Source of the DNA: DATFTF01 sp963825175
Lineage (GTDB): Bacteria > Acidobacteriota > Thermoanaerobaculia > UBA5066 > Gp7-AA6
Assembly: GCA_963825175.1 (NCBI GenBank)
Contig: CAWGSA010000001.1
Coordinates: forward strand, 310,001-374,000
Direction of reading: 5' to 3'
DNA: 64,000 nucleotides
The notes below the pieces were generated by a model. It searched no databases. It saw nothing but the letters and a program-made list of their open reading frames with translations, and was not told where the DNA came from. Numbering within the stretch: position 1 is the stretch's first letter; each line of letters starts with the position of its first letter. A program made the translations under genes and the position numbers. Shown piece after piece: positions 1 through 8,506 of the stretch.

Positions 1-1
1 G

Positions 2-1099
2 GCGTCCGATCCGGATTTCGCCGACGCCGATATCTATGTCCACAGCTTCCTCTCGCCGCACCTGACGACCGCGCAGCAGATCCTCGAGCTGGCCGGGAGG
101 ATGAAGGACTATCTGGAGACCCAGGGCGTGATTTCGAAGCACGGGGAGCTCGTCTTCCTGTGCCACAGCATGGGCGGGCTCGTGACGCGGGCCTTCCTCC
201 TTTCGGCCAGGCTGCCGGCGGCCAGGGTGCCGATGATCTACTTCTTCGCGACTCCGACGGCCGGCGCCAACGTGGCGGGCATCGCGGCCCACCTCTCCGA
301 TAACCCGCAGTTGAAGGACATGGAGCCTCTCGAGGAGGGCGGCTACGTCAAGGATTTGCGCGAGCAGTGGCTCCAGACCGCCAACGAGCCGGCGCTCGAC
401 TACCCGAACAAGATCGCCTCGTTCTGCTCCTACGAGCTCAAGGACACGTACGGTTTCCGAATCGTCCCGGAGCTGAGCGCGACGTATCTCTGCAATCACG
501 AGACGCGGGCCGTCGTCGAGAACCATCTGGGCATCGTCAAGCCGTCCGACGTGAACGCCGATCCCTACGTCTTCTTCAAGGCCGCCTACCAGCGCCAGTT
601 CGGCGCCGAGGCGGCGCCGATCCGCTCGGCGTTGGCACTCCATGCCGTGGGGCCGATCACGCTCGAGGCGCGCGAGCTCAACCTGGGGCAGTTTCGAGCC
701 GCCGACGTGATCTTGCGGCCGGTCAAGGCCACGAGCCAGTCGATCGACGTGGGATGCGGCGAGGAGAAGAAGGGAACGCTCGACGCGAAGGTGGATCTCG
801 CGACGGGAGAGACCGTGAGCCAGGTCAGAGCGGTGATCGCGAACTCGAGCAACGTGAAGGCATCGAGCGCCGCTGTCGTCCGCCAGAGCAACGGATCGGC
901 GACGGTCGGCTACTCCATTCGCGGCCTCGACAAGGTCGGCCCCGACTGTCCCGGCGGCGGGCACGCCGACGTGGTCGTCGACTTCGTGATCACGCGCGCG
1001 CCCCTCGTCCGGCCCGGCCTCAATGTCCCCGTCAAGACGCTCGAGCCCCTCAGACCGATTCGGGAACTCGTCGCTCGTACGCCGGCGCGGCCGGGTTGA
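2..1099 (+). CDS. Alpha/beta hydrolase (lipase/esterase-like), 5' partial
   Basis: The reading frame is open from the first bases of the window, so the N-terminus lies outside. The nucleophile elbow reads CHSMGG, a variant of GxSxG with Cys in the first position, after a hydrophobic strand LVFLCHS. Downstream FFATPTAGANVAG is typical of PGAP1/lipase-like serine hydrolases that act on esters. The C-terminal ~130 residues (after about codon 200) look like a separate beta-rich domain with no recognised family. Substrate is unknown. The family call rests on the elbow and the following strand pattern. Confidence 0.7.
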   Translation, partial: ASDPDFADADIYVHSFLSPHLTTAQQILELAGRMKDYLETQGVISKHGELVFLCHSMGGLVTRAFLLSARLPAARVPMIYFFATPTAGANVAGIAAHLSDNPQLKDMEPLEEGGYVKDLREQWLQTANEPALDYPNKIASFCSYELKDTYGFRIVPELSATYLCNHETRAVVENHLGIVKPSDVNADPYVFFKAAYQRQFGAEAAPIRSALALHAVGPITLEARELNLGQFRAADVILRPVKATSQSIDVGCGEEKKGTLDAKVDLATGETVSQVRAVIANSSNVKASSAAVVRQSNGSATVGYSIRGLDKVGPDCPGGGHADVVVDFVITRAPLVRPGLNVPVKTLEPLRPIRELVARTPARPG

Positions 1100-1166
1100 G
1101 AGCCGAGTGGCGCCGGCTCCGCTTCCGAGGTGTGAGTCAATGGATCGACCTAACCGAGGAGCATTC

Positions 1167-2156
1167 ATGAAAAGGGCCCTCTTCTTCCTGCTGGGTCTTT
1201 CCCTGTCTCTGCCGGTCCTGGCCGATTCCGCGCTCGGGACGTTGACGGTGCGCGGAAAGACGACGACCTTGCGCGAGGTCGCCGCCGCAGAGCAGGCCGA
1301 TCCGGAAAACGCGTCCGATCACTGGCTCGTGATTCTCGCTTCGGACAGGAAGGTCGTGGAGGCGGACCGCACCGTCGCGCGGCTCACGGAACTGGCGAAG
1401 GATGGGAAGCTGCACGCGGTGAGGATTCTCTGGCACGTCGGTTACGATTCCGTATTCGCCGTTCCGTACGACGCGACTCTCCCCCAGAGCGGCCGACGAG
1501 GTCTCGAGCATCCCACCATCAACTTGCGACGCTACGGCGACGGCCGCGTCGACGCCGAGTTCAATTCGAAGATGCTCGGACAGGACTGGCATTTCCACGC
1601 GAACGTCAAGGCTGCCGTGAAGTCCGGGGGCGTCGTCGAGCTCGAGCCGGAGGCCGAGGAATCCGCGGATGCGACCCTACCTCCGGGCGCCGGAGCCACG
1701 GATGCGACGAGCCAGAAGGTCACGCTGGGCAAGCTCGGCTACCAATATAACGAGAGCTTCTTCCGGAGCGCCGTGGCCGACGGAAACCTGGACGCCGTGC
1801 GGCTCTTTCTTCAGATCGGCATGTCGCCCAACGCCCACGCCAAGGGCGAGGGGCACCCGATCCTTCTGGCGGCACAGCTTTGCAGCAATCAGCCGGGATC
1901 CAAACCCCGGTCGCAGGTCCTCGAGGCGCTCGTGACCGCCGGTGGAGACGTCAAGGCGAAGGACGGCAATGGCTCGACGCCTCTCCTCTGGGCGGTTCAG
2001 ACCGGCTGCTCTCCGTCCGCCGTGAAGGCGCTCCTGAAGGCGGGCGCCGATCCGAACGCCAAAGCGGCCGGCGGTGCGACACCGCTGATGTTCGCGAAGA
2101 TCTTCGGGCACACCGAGCTCGAGGACATCTTGCGGGAAGCCGGGGCGAAGGACTAG
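1167..2156 (+). CDS. Exported ankyrin-repeat protein
   Basis: 329 residues. The ATG at 1167 is preceded by GAGGAGC and opens a clear signal peptide (MKRALFFLLGLSLSLPVLA), so in-frame starts further upstream are rejected. Residues ~20-170 are an unrecognised domain. From about residue 195 there are three to four ankyrin repeats, with FFRSAVADGNLDAVRLFL, then LEALVTAGGDVKAKDGNGSTPLLWAV and VKALLKAGADPNAKAAGGATPLMFA. Ankyrin repeats mediate protein contacts; an extracytoplasmic location is inferred from the signal peptide. The next gene starts 14 bp downstream and may be cotranscribed. Confidence 0.75.
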   Translation: MKRALFFLLGLSLSLPVLADSALGTLTVRGKTTTLREVAAAEQADPENASDHWLVILASDRKVVEADRTVARLTELAKDGKLHAVRILWHVGYDSVFAVPYDATLPQSGRRGLEHPTINLRRYGDGRVDAEFNSKMLGQDWHFHANVKAAVKSGGVVELEPEAEESADATLPPGAGATDATSQKVTLGKLGYQYNESFFRSAVADGNLDAVRLFLQIGMSPNAHAKGEGHPILLAAQLCSNQPGSKPRSQVLEALVTAGGDVKAKDGNGSTPLLWAVQTGCSPSAVKALLKAGADPNAKAAGGATPLMFAKIFGHTELEDILREAGAKD

Positions 2157-2169
2157 GCCATCGCTCTCC

Positions 2170-2899
2170 ATGTTCATTGGTCTGGCTCAAATCACATCGA
2201 ACGCTTCCGACCTCCCGCTCGTCGGAGGCTGCCTGGCCGCCTTCTTCCTCCTGGTGGTTCTCTTTCTGGTGTGGGTTTTCGTCATCGCGCCGCGCCGTGC
2301 TCACAGACAGTTTGCCGAGTATCGGGAGCGAGGCGACGAGGAGATCGGCGTGAAGACGCCCGAGCTGGCCGCGGCCCTCGAAGCGCTCACTCCGATCATG
2401 CCCGAGGGGACGCTGCGATTCACGAAGGCCCGCGTTTGCCCTCAATGCCTGGTTTCGAAGTCTGGCTTCCATCCCCGGTATGGGGTCCACCTCGCCGAGC
2501 ACGTCGACGATAAGGGCGACGCCATCACGGTTTGGCGGACGCTCTATCTCGACACGAGCCGCTCACGATCGATACGGAGTTCAGCGCCCACTTGACCGCG
2601 ATCAACATCGGCCAGAGACGCGAAGAGCGGTTCGGGTTTCAAAAGGTCGAGGTCTCGGGATCCTTGCCCGAGTTCGCCTCCACCTATTCCGGTTCTCCAA
2701 GGACGGCCGCCCGGTCACTCTTTCCGGCAGGCTCCAGGAGGTTCTCCTCGACGCCGGCCGGAGTCTCAAGGCATCGAGCCGTTTCAACACGCGCTTCACG
2801 CCGGGCGGCTGGGGAATCTCGGTGTCCAATGCCTATCTGCAGCCCAAGCCTCTCCGCACCCTCGTCGACACAGCCGAGCGCATATCGGGAGCGCTTTGA
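2170..2899 (+). pseudogene. Membrane-anchored protein gene broken by two frameshifts
   Basis: The N-terminal part (from ATG 2170) has one strong transmembrane segment around GCLAAFFLLVVLFLVWVFV, then a soluble region with a CPQC pair. The frame closes at 2595, but sensible coding continues in a second frame from about 2555 (PLTIDTEFSAHLTAINIGQ) and in a third frame from about 2690 (FSKDGRPVTLSGRLQEVLL) to the stop at 2899. Two single-base indels would restore one protein of about 240 residues. No family recognised. It may be a real pseudogene or an assembly artefact. Confidence 0.6.
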
Positions 2900-3201
2900 C
2901 TCCGATCGAAGGCCGAACGGCGCGGCTGGGGTACCGAAGGCGACGCCAGGTTCCTCAGCACGGCAGAAGGCAATGTTCGCCGTCGGTCCGAGGGTCTCGA
3001 ATCGAGACAGCCCTCGGCCCTCTCGCGGGACCCTGATTGTCCAGACCCGCTTCGCCCAGGACTCGTCACCAGACGAGGAAGTCCGCAAAGTCCTTTCCCA
3101 CGAAGCAGCAGGAGAGAATTGGCCTCGGTGGCCTATCGGTTGCAGTGGACTGGCGTCATCGATGGTCTGACGACAGCTCCGTCGAGAGGAAGGGAGTCAA
3201 A
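2900..3201. other. Intergenic region upstream of the small-peptide cluster
   Basis: About 300 bp with no convincing coding sequence on either strand. Reading frames that cross it have composition like shadow frames. It probably carries the promoter of the VRGG/VKGG peptide cluster; I could not pick a -35/-10 pair with confidence. Confidence 0.4.
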
Positions 3202-3348
3202 ATGGCTGGTACCAAAAAGACCCGGGGCTCCAGGAGAGTCAGGGCGCTCGCGACGCGGCCGGTCGCTCCTCAGAAGGCGAAGTCGGTCCGAGGCGGCTCG
3301 CAAAGCAGCGGAGCCGGCGCCGGCAAGGTTACATTCAATCCGTATTAG
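3202..3348 (+). CDS. Small basic VRGG peptide, candidate RiPP precursor 1
   Basis: 48 residues, ATG preceded by AGGAAGGGAG. Begins MAGTKKTRG, very Lys/Arg rich, then KAKSVRGG followed by a Gly/Ser stretch and a C-terminus KVTFNPY. The xVRGG block lines up with the AVKGG block of the two peptides just downstream, with a variable tail after it, as expected for a leader-core architecture (inference). It precedes an ATP-grasp ligase gene on the same strand. It may be a diverged precursor or an accessory peptide. The FNPY end resembles the LVFNPT near the N-terminus of the oxygenase-like protein at 5156, which may be chance. Confidence 0.55.
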   Translation: MAGTKKTRGSRRVRALATRPVAPQKAKSVRGGSQSSGAGAGKVTFNPY

Positions 3349-3564
3349 AAGAGAGATCGTTCGAACGCCCCGGAGCTGACGCCGGGACTCCTCCTGTCGC
3401 GAAGTTTGCTGCTGCCGATAGGAAAAGGAGGGTGCGTCGTGGTCAGGAAAGAGACGTGCTGACCTTCCTGCTTGTGGAGTTCCAACCGTGCTGCGGCGTA
3501 TATGATTGTGTGAGACGCCTCGACCAATTCTTTGCGATGCTCACAAGACAGAAGGGAGCGAGAG

Positions 3565-3705
3565 ATGGCTAAGAAAAAGACAGTCAAGAGCTCGAAGTCG
3601 AAGTCGAGCAGAGGGCCCAAGGACCTCGCTGTCAAAAGGGCAACCGCCGTCAAGGGCGGCATGTACCGCAGAAGCGATCCCTGTACCGGCGAACAAGCCA
3701 AGTAA
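3565..3705 (+). CDS. Small basic VKGG peptide, candidate RiPP precursor 2
   Basis: 46 residues, ATG at 3565 with GAAGGGAGCGAG upstream. Lys-rich N-terminus (MAKKKTVKSSKSK), then DLAVKRATAVKGGMYRR and a short tail SDPCTGEQAK. The block from VKRATAVKGG to MYRR is identical to that of the next peptide, and the tails share SDPC. This is what duplicated precursor genes look like: conserved leader with GG motif, short core rich in Ser/Thr, Asp/Glu and Cys. Such side chains are the ones ATP-grasp graspetide ligases join (known for microviridin-type enzymes); the link here is inferred from gene order. Confidence 0.7.
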   Translation: MAKKKTVKSSKSKSSRGPKDLAVKRATAVKGGMYRRSDPCTGEQAK

Positions 3706-3793
3706 CGCACTGGGGGGCAGTCGAAACGCTTCGGGGCGTGGACCGTGCTTCGAACAACCGTTTTCGATGCCCACGGTCAAAAAGGAGCGAGAA

Positions 3794-3949
3794 ATGGCAG
3801 CGAAAAAGACAGTCAAGCGCGCGAAACCGAAGGCGAAGGCGAAGGCGAGCGGCAAGCTCAAGGACCTCATGGTCAAAAGGGCGACCGCGGTCAAGGGCGG
3901 GATGTACCGCAGGAAGGGCTCGAGCGATCCCTGTGAGGGGGGAGAGTAA
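3794..3949 (+). CDS. Small basic VKGG peptide, candidate RiPP precursor 3
   Basis: 51 residues, ATG at 3794 preceded by AAAGGAGCGAGAA. Paralogue of the peptide at 3565: MAAKKTVKRAK, then LKDLMVKRATAVKGGMYRR and a tail KGSSDPCEGGE. The DNA is also similar around the GG block, so this is a tandem duplication. Shared features of the putative core are SDPC and an acidic C-terminus. It lies directly before the ATP-grasp gene and is probably cotranscribed with it. Confidence 0.7.
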   Translation: MAAKKTVKRAKPKAKAKASGKLKDLMVKRATAVKGGMYRRKGSSDPCEGGE

Positions 3950-4116
3950 CGCACTCTCCGCCCTCTCCGACGTCTCACAGCCCAAGGGAGTAAGCCGCGA
4001 TACCGAGGAGCCGACGTCCTCACTATGGCCTCGAGTTCCGAGCGCGCGGCCTGGTTCTCGATCCCGTCCCCGTCGAGAACTGGAACTGGACGCCGTACGA
4101 TCCGATCGCGGCTCGC

Positions 4117-5142
4117 TTGCGGCCCGCCGATACGCCGCGGCCGTCTCCCAACGCCGTCCAGACGAACTACCGGCCGTCGCGCCGCAGTCAGAAGGTCGTG
4201 CTCGTCTTCCAGGCCGGCGTCGAGAGCGAAGGGCTGATCTCCGCGCTCCGCTCTCAAGGGCTCAAGTTCTTCTTTCTCGACTATCTCGAGTTCATGGAGC
4301 GGGGCACGGTGCAGATGAGCGTGGCCAGCCGGGAGCCGAGCGCGCTGCGTCTGGGTCCCGCCCGGCTTCTCCTGCGCGACGTGGCGGCGGTGATCTGGAA
4401 ACAGCCGCTCGCGGTGGTCAACCGCATCTCCAGGAGGCAGGCGGCCCGCCATCTGTATCTCCACCGGTGGATGCAGGTGCTGCGAGACCTGGTTGGAGTC
4501 CTGCCGGAGCGCGCTCTGTGGCTTCCCTCCCATCCGCTCAAGGGTTCCAATGACTGGCAGGAAAAGCTCTGCGAGCTTCTGTACGCCCGCCGCCTCGGTT
4601 TGAAAGTCCCGGAGACGATCTGCACGAACGATCCGGCGGTTGCGGCGGCGTTCATCAGGCGTCAACGGGGCCGGGCGCTTTTTCGGGATTTCAGCAAGAC
4701 GCAAATCCGGTTCCGCACCGCCTTCGCGAAAGCGTCGGCCCGACAGCTCCGGGGCCTCGCCAATTCGCCCTGTGTGTTCCAGCGCTACGTGGAGAAGGAG
4801 TACGACGTCCGCGCGGTCGCCATCGGTGGCCGCATCTTCGCCTGCCGCATCGATTCGCAGGCGTCACGGGCGGCGCGGGTGGACTGGCGCGTCTACGACA
4901 ACGAGAATGTGCGGTGGGACCGGATGCGCCTCCCGCGCTGGGTCGAGCGAGCGCTTCTGCTTCTCATGAAAAAGATCGGAATCGCCTGGGGCTCGTTCGA
5001 TCTGGTCAAAGGCAAAGACGGCCACTTCTACTTCCTGGAGGTCAACCGTCCCGGATTGACATATTGGCTCCTGCCCTTCGTCGGCCTGGACGTACCCCAA
5101 GAGATCGCCCTCTACCTCGAGAAGAAGCTTCGTCGGCGCTGA
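4117..5142 (+). CDS. MvdD-like ATP-grasp peptide ligase (graspetide maturase-like)
   Basis: 341 residues from TTG 4117. The fold matches RimK/MvdD-type ATP-grasp enzymes: an N-terminal pre-grasp part (VVLVFQAGVESEGLISALRSQG), a Lys/Arg nucleotide site (RGRALFRDFSKTQIRFRT), FQRYVEKEYDVRAVAIGG, and the metal-binding end WGSFDLVKGKDGHFYFLEVNRPG. MvdC/MvdD relatives use ATP to form omega-ester or amide links in precursor peptides. The three small peptides upstream are the obvious substrates (inference). The true start is unclear: the frame is open back to 3994 with coding-like codons, but the only start-like codon there is ATA at 4000, 10 bp after AAGGGAG. Confidence 0.75.
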   Translation: MRPADTPRPSPNAVQTNYRPSRRSQKVVLVFQAGVESEGLISALRSQGLKFFFLDYLEFMERGTVQMSVASREPSALRLGPARLLLRDVAAVIWKQPLAVVNRISRRQAARHLYLHRWMQVLRDLVGVLPERALWLPSHPLKGSNDWQEKLCELLYARRLGLKVPETICTNDPAVAAAFIRRQRGRALFRDFSKTQIRFRTAFAKASARQLRGLANSPCVFQRYVEKEYDVRAVAIGGRIFACRIDSQASRAARVDWRVYDNENVRWDRMRLPRWVERALLLLMKKIGIAWGSFDLVKGKDGHFYFLEVNRPGLTYWLLPFVGLDVPQEIALYLEKKLRRR

Positions 5143-5155
5143 CCTCGGGAGCCTG

Positions 5156-6352
5156 ATGAAACGGACCCGACGCAATCTCGTCTTCAACCCCACGCTCCAG
5201 CTCACCGCCGTGGCCGACGTTTCGCGCCGCAAGATTGGCCGCCGGCAGATCGAGATCGCCGATGCCCGGGTCATCCGCTACCTGCTCTCGAAACTGTCTC
5301 GACGTGGCAGGCCTCCGCGGCTCGATGAGTCTGTGCGGAGACAACTCGTCGAGGATGGCATCCTCGTCCGACCCTCGGAGGTGCCGCGTGACGTGCACCT
5401 CGATCCGCGCCTGGGGATCGATGCGCCCGCGGGGCCGCCGGGAGCGCACGCCCCCGAAGCGATCTCGCCTGCTCTCAGCTCCGGCTGCTTCCTGCATCGC
5501 GGGCCGCGCCTGCCGCCACGTGTGGGGCGCCAGACGCCGATCGCGGAGGCCTTTCTGCCCCGAGAGGAGGTCTTGTGGGTGCGGCGGGCGGGAAGCGGAA
5601 TCGCGCTGCCCTATACGCTCGAGCCCGGAGTCGCGGGCGCGTTGCGCAACCTGTTGCGAGGCCGTCGCGCGCGCTCTCGCCTTCCCCAGCAGGCGATCGC
5701 CGACCTGCGGCAGATCGGAGCGCTCGAGGACCCGCATGAGGCCCGGAGCCGCCGCGCGGCCTGGCGAAGCCAGGTGCAGGTCTGGCGGCGTGAGCTTCGG
5801 ACCAGTGGGTGCGTCGCTCTGCGCGGTCTCTTCACTCCGATCTTCCTCGCGGCAGTCCGTGATTACTGTCGCCGGCTCGATGCGGAGGGCTATGTTCCTG
5901 GTGGCGATCGCCGGCGAGCGCGTCAAGGTCGAGCCCCGCTGCTCTACGACGAGCCGCTGCTGTGCTTCCTGGGCGGTCAGCTCACCTCCGTCGTGAGCCA
6001 GGTGACCGGGGAGCGCGCGCCGTGGACGTTCTCGTTTCTCCGCCTGTACGAACCCGGCGCTGTCGTTGCCCGCCACCGCGACGCGCCAGTCTGCCGCTGG
6101 AACATCGACCTCGTCGTCGGCGGCGAGCCGGCGCCCGAACGCCGCAGCGCCTGGCCGCTGTGGGTCGACGGACGAGGGCGAGCCCGGCCGATCCGTCTCG
6201 GCCTCGGGGACGGACTGCTGTATCGAGGCGCCGACCTGCGGCACTGGAGGCGAGCCCAACCCAAGTCCCACACGACCGTGCTCGCCGCCTTGCACTACGG
6301 GTTCGCCACGCGACAAAGCTCTACGGCGCCGGATCGGACGCCGAGAGCGTAA
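5156..6352 (+). CDS. 2OG-Fe(II) oxygenase-like protein, probable peptide tailoring enzyme
   Basis: 398 residues, ATG at 5156 with GGGAG upstream, 13 bp after the ATP-grasp gene. The C-terminal ~150 residues look like a double-stranded beta-helix dioxygenase: FSFLRLYEPGAVVARHRD gives the HxD pair (His307, Asp309), and LGDGLLYRGADLRHWR gives the distal His (about 363), with basic residues after it for 2-oxoglutarate. The N-terminal ~220 residues are Arg-rich and unrecognised; they could bind the leader peptide. Given the neighbours, hydroxylation of the modified peptide is a reasonable guess, not shown. The 3' end overlaps the convergent gene by 58 bp. Confidence 0.6.
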   Translation: MKRTRRNLVFNPTLQLTAVADVSRRKIGRRQIEIADARVIRYLLSKLSRRGRPPRLDESVRRQLVEDGILVRPSEVPRDVHLDPRLGIDAPAGPPGAHAPEAISPALSSGCFLHRGPRLPPRVGRQTPIAEAFLPREEVLWVRRAGSGIALPYTLEPGVAGALRNLLRGRRARSRLPQQAIADLRQIGALEDPHEARSRRAAWRSQVQVWRRELRTSGCVALRGLFTPIFLAAVRDYCRRLDAEGYVPGGDRRRARQGRAPLLYDEPLLCFLGGQLTSVVSQVTGERAPWTFSFLRLYEPGAVVARHRDAPVCRWNIDLVVGGEPAPERRSAWPLWVDGRGRARPIRLGLGDGLLYRGADLRHWRRAQPKSHTTVLAALHYGFATRQSSTAPDRTPRA

Positions 6353-7041
6353 TCCGCGCTTCGGGTTGCGGGGGCACGCCGGAAGAGGCCTCGCGTATCT
6401 GAGCCCTCGTTCCGCGTTGTTTCCGGGCTCGAGGCTGGCAGAGGCACGTCGGGAAGACCCACGGCCTTTCGCCACTGAACGAGAATTCCGCGCCACCGTT
6501 GCGGCCGGTCTCCCTTGGGATCGATTCCACCTTTCGGCATCAGATAGGAGAGCTCGTCGGGGCGGTTCTTTCTGGCCCACTCCTTGAACTCTGCGAGCCG
6601 GCTGCGGTCGGGAGGCCCCGCGACGGCGTGGAACAGAAATCCGGAGATCTTCCCGTTGGAATCGAAGAACCAGACGAAGCGGATGGGCTTGGGCTCCCAA
6701 TCCAGAAGGCGGTAGTAGTCGTTGCTCTCGTGGCCGAGGGCCGACACGCTATCCGCCTGCTCGCTCCAATCCGAGTAATCCGTCGCGCTTCGAAAGAATT
6801 GATCCCAGCGGTCCCAGTCATCCGCCTCGAGAGTCCAGGGTTTTCCGGGTCCCTTGCGCTCCTCGGCATCGAACCAGATGCGCGCGTCCGGCGCGAGAAA
6901 CCGGCGGGCCGCCTCGAGGTCGCCTCGCTTGCGGGCCGCGAGGAACGTTCGGACGGTGGCGACGCGGCCGGATTCCTCGGCGGCGAGCGATCCGGCGCCG
7001 ACGATCGCTACGAGAACGGCAACCGTGGTTCTGACACGCAT
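6295..7041 (-). CDS. Exported SnoaL/NTF2-like (DUF4440-type) protein
   Basis: 248 residues. ATG at 7041 preceded by CGGAGAGA and a signal peptide (MRVRTTVAVLVAIVGAGSLAA). The pattern VRTFLAARKRGDLEAARRFLAPDARIWFD is the opening of cone-shaped NTF2-like domains, which bind or turn over small molecules. The final ~45 residues, after WRGILVQWRKAVGLPDVPLP, look out of character and overlap the convergent oxygenase gene; a late frameshift is possible. Function unknown. Confidence 0.6.
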   Translation of the reverse strand: MRVRTTVAVLVAIVGAGSLAAEESGRVATVRTFLAARKRGDLEAARRFLAPDARIWFDAEERKGPGKPWTLEADDWDRWDQFFRSATDYSDWSEQADSVSALGHESNDYYRLLDWEPKPIRFVWFFDSNGKISGFLFHAVAGPPDRSRLAEFKEWARKNRPDELSYLMPKGGIDPKGDRPQRWRGILVQWRKAVGLPDVPLPASSPETTRNEGSDTRGLFRRAPATRSADYALGVRSGAVELCRVANP

Positions 7042-7179
7042 TCTCTCCGCCGAAACGCCAGTGACGGGTCGGCTATTTCAACGGTTCTTGCAGGCCAGTT
7101 TCGCCTATCCGGAATCACCGGAGATCGGTTTCGCCGAAAGCGAAAGGAATTGGATTTGAATCGCGCCGTAGGATACGGC

Positions 7180-8415
7180 ATGGCGTTTCTCGTGGTGACG
7201 GCTTCGGAGTCCCGCTTCCGGCGCGCCAAGAACCTTCGGAACGCGTCGATCTCGGCGCTGATCGGCGTCGGCGTCCTCTTCCTCATGTATCTGAACCAGG
7301 CGAGAGCTTTCGAATGGCGCCTAGCGTCTTACGGCGCGCTGGGCGGACTGTCGATCTACATCGCCTGCCGAACCCTCAACGCATCCCTCGGCAAGACCCT
7401 CGAGAAGCGCTACGGCTTGCCGGGTCGGCTCGCCACGGCGATCTCTCTTTTCCTCGGCGGCATTTCGGGATGGACCTTCGCCACGTTGATCGCCGGTTCG
7501 ACTCGGCTGCTGCATTTCTCCTTCTCCACCCACGACGTCGTCCTGACGCTCGCTCTGACCGGGGGCATGGGGTTGCTCTTCGGGTTTGCGATCTATTCCT
7601 TCGACGTGATCGAGGATCGGCTGCGCAGCAGCGTGTCGCGCCTGAAGGAGGCCGAGTTCGCCGAGAAAGAGCTCGAGCTCGCGCGGTCGATCCAACGTCG
7701 CCTGCTCCCGCCCGCCCTGATCGATGGCACTGGCTATCGCGTCTGCGCGCGCAACCTTCCCGCGCGTTTCGTCGCGGGTGATTTCTACGACGTCTTTCCC
7801 CTCCCGGATGGAAGCGTGGGCCTGGTCACCGCCGACGTCTCGGGCAAAGGAATCGGCGCCGCGCTCATCATGGCCTCCGTGAAAGCCGTCGTGCCGCTGG
7901 TCGCTTCGGAGTCCTCGGCGGCGCAGACGCTGACGAAGCTCAATCGCAAGCTTTCCGCGGAGCTCGGCCCGAGGGAGTTCGTGGCGCTCTGCTTCGCGAA
8001 GTTCGACCCGGCCGGCGGCACGCTCGAGATCGCCAACGCCGGCCTGCCCGATCCGTACGTGCTGAAGGACGGCGGTTTCGTGGAAACGATCTCGGTACCG
8101 GGCCCGAGGTGGCCGCTCGGCGCCCGCGGCGAAGTCGATTACGAGCAGGTCGCAATCGCCTGCAGGCCTGGAGAACGCCTCCTCTTCCTGACCGACGGTC
8201 TGCCCGAGGCGCCCCTGCGCGACGGCGGTCCCCTCGGATACGAGACTCTGGGGCGATTGATCGCGGCCGCCGCGCTGGCGCCTCACGGCGGTGGTGGAGA
8301 GTTTCTCGACCGCCTGTTCGACGACGTGCGCGCGGCGACGTCGGCCATTCTCGAGGACGACTGGACGGCCCTGCTCCTGGAGCGCGTCGACGAAGCGCCC
8401 TTAGCTCGGCGCTGA
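7180..8415 (+). CDS. Membrane-bound PP2C/SpoIIE-type protein phosphatase
   Basis: 411 residues. The N-terminal ~170 residues hold four to five membrane segments (SALIGVGVLFLMYL, LATAISLFLGGISGWTFATLIAG, LTLALTGGMGLLFGFAIYSF). A short coiled-coil linker (RLKEAEFAEKELELARSIQRRLLPP) leads to a SpoIIE/RsbU phosphatase domain with metal-binding aspartates in VAGDFYDVF and TADVSGKGIGAALIM, and GERLLFLTDGLPEA. The EAxxxERELELARxIQxxLLP linker is typical of RsbU-like enzymes that act on anti-anti-sigma factors; no such partner lies nearby. ATG 7180 has AGGA upstream; TTG 7156, after AAAGGAA, is an alternative start. Confidence 0.85.
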   Translation: MAFLVVTASESRFRRAKNLRNASISALIGVGVLFLMYLNQARAFEWRLASYGALGGLSIYIACRTLNASLGKTLEKRYGLPGRLATAISLFLGGISGWTFATLIAGSTRLLHFSFSTHDVVLTLALTGGMGLLFGFAIYSFDVIEDRLRSSVSRLKEAEFAEKELELARSIQRRLLPPALIDGTGYRVCARNLPARFVAGDFYDVFPLPDGSVGLVTADVSGKGIGAALIMASVKAVVPLVASESSAAQTLTKLNRKLSAELGPREFVALCFAKFDPAGGTLEIANAGLPDPYVLKDGGFVETISVPGPRWPLGARGEVDYEQVAIACRPGERLLFLTDGLPEAPLRDGGPLGYETLGRLIAAAALAPHGGGGEFLDRLFDDVRAATSAILEDDWTALLLERVDEAPLARR

Positions 8416-8506
8416 AAGAGAGTGTCGAGCAGATCCGTGGATGTAGAGTTGCCCGGCTCCTTTCATCGCCGCTAAAGATCCAACCGGTCCGTGGAGGTCG
8501 CCCGCT

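Noticed and set aside
1023..1166. In-frame upstream start for the ankyrin protein
   Set aside because: The ATG at 1167 has a ribosome site and begins the signal peptide; the upstream part overlaps the previous gene.
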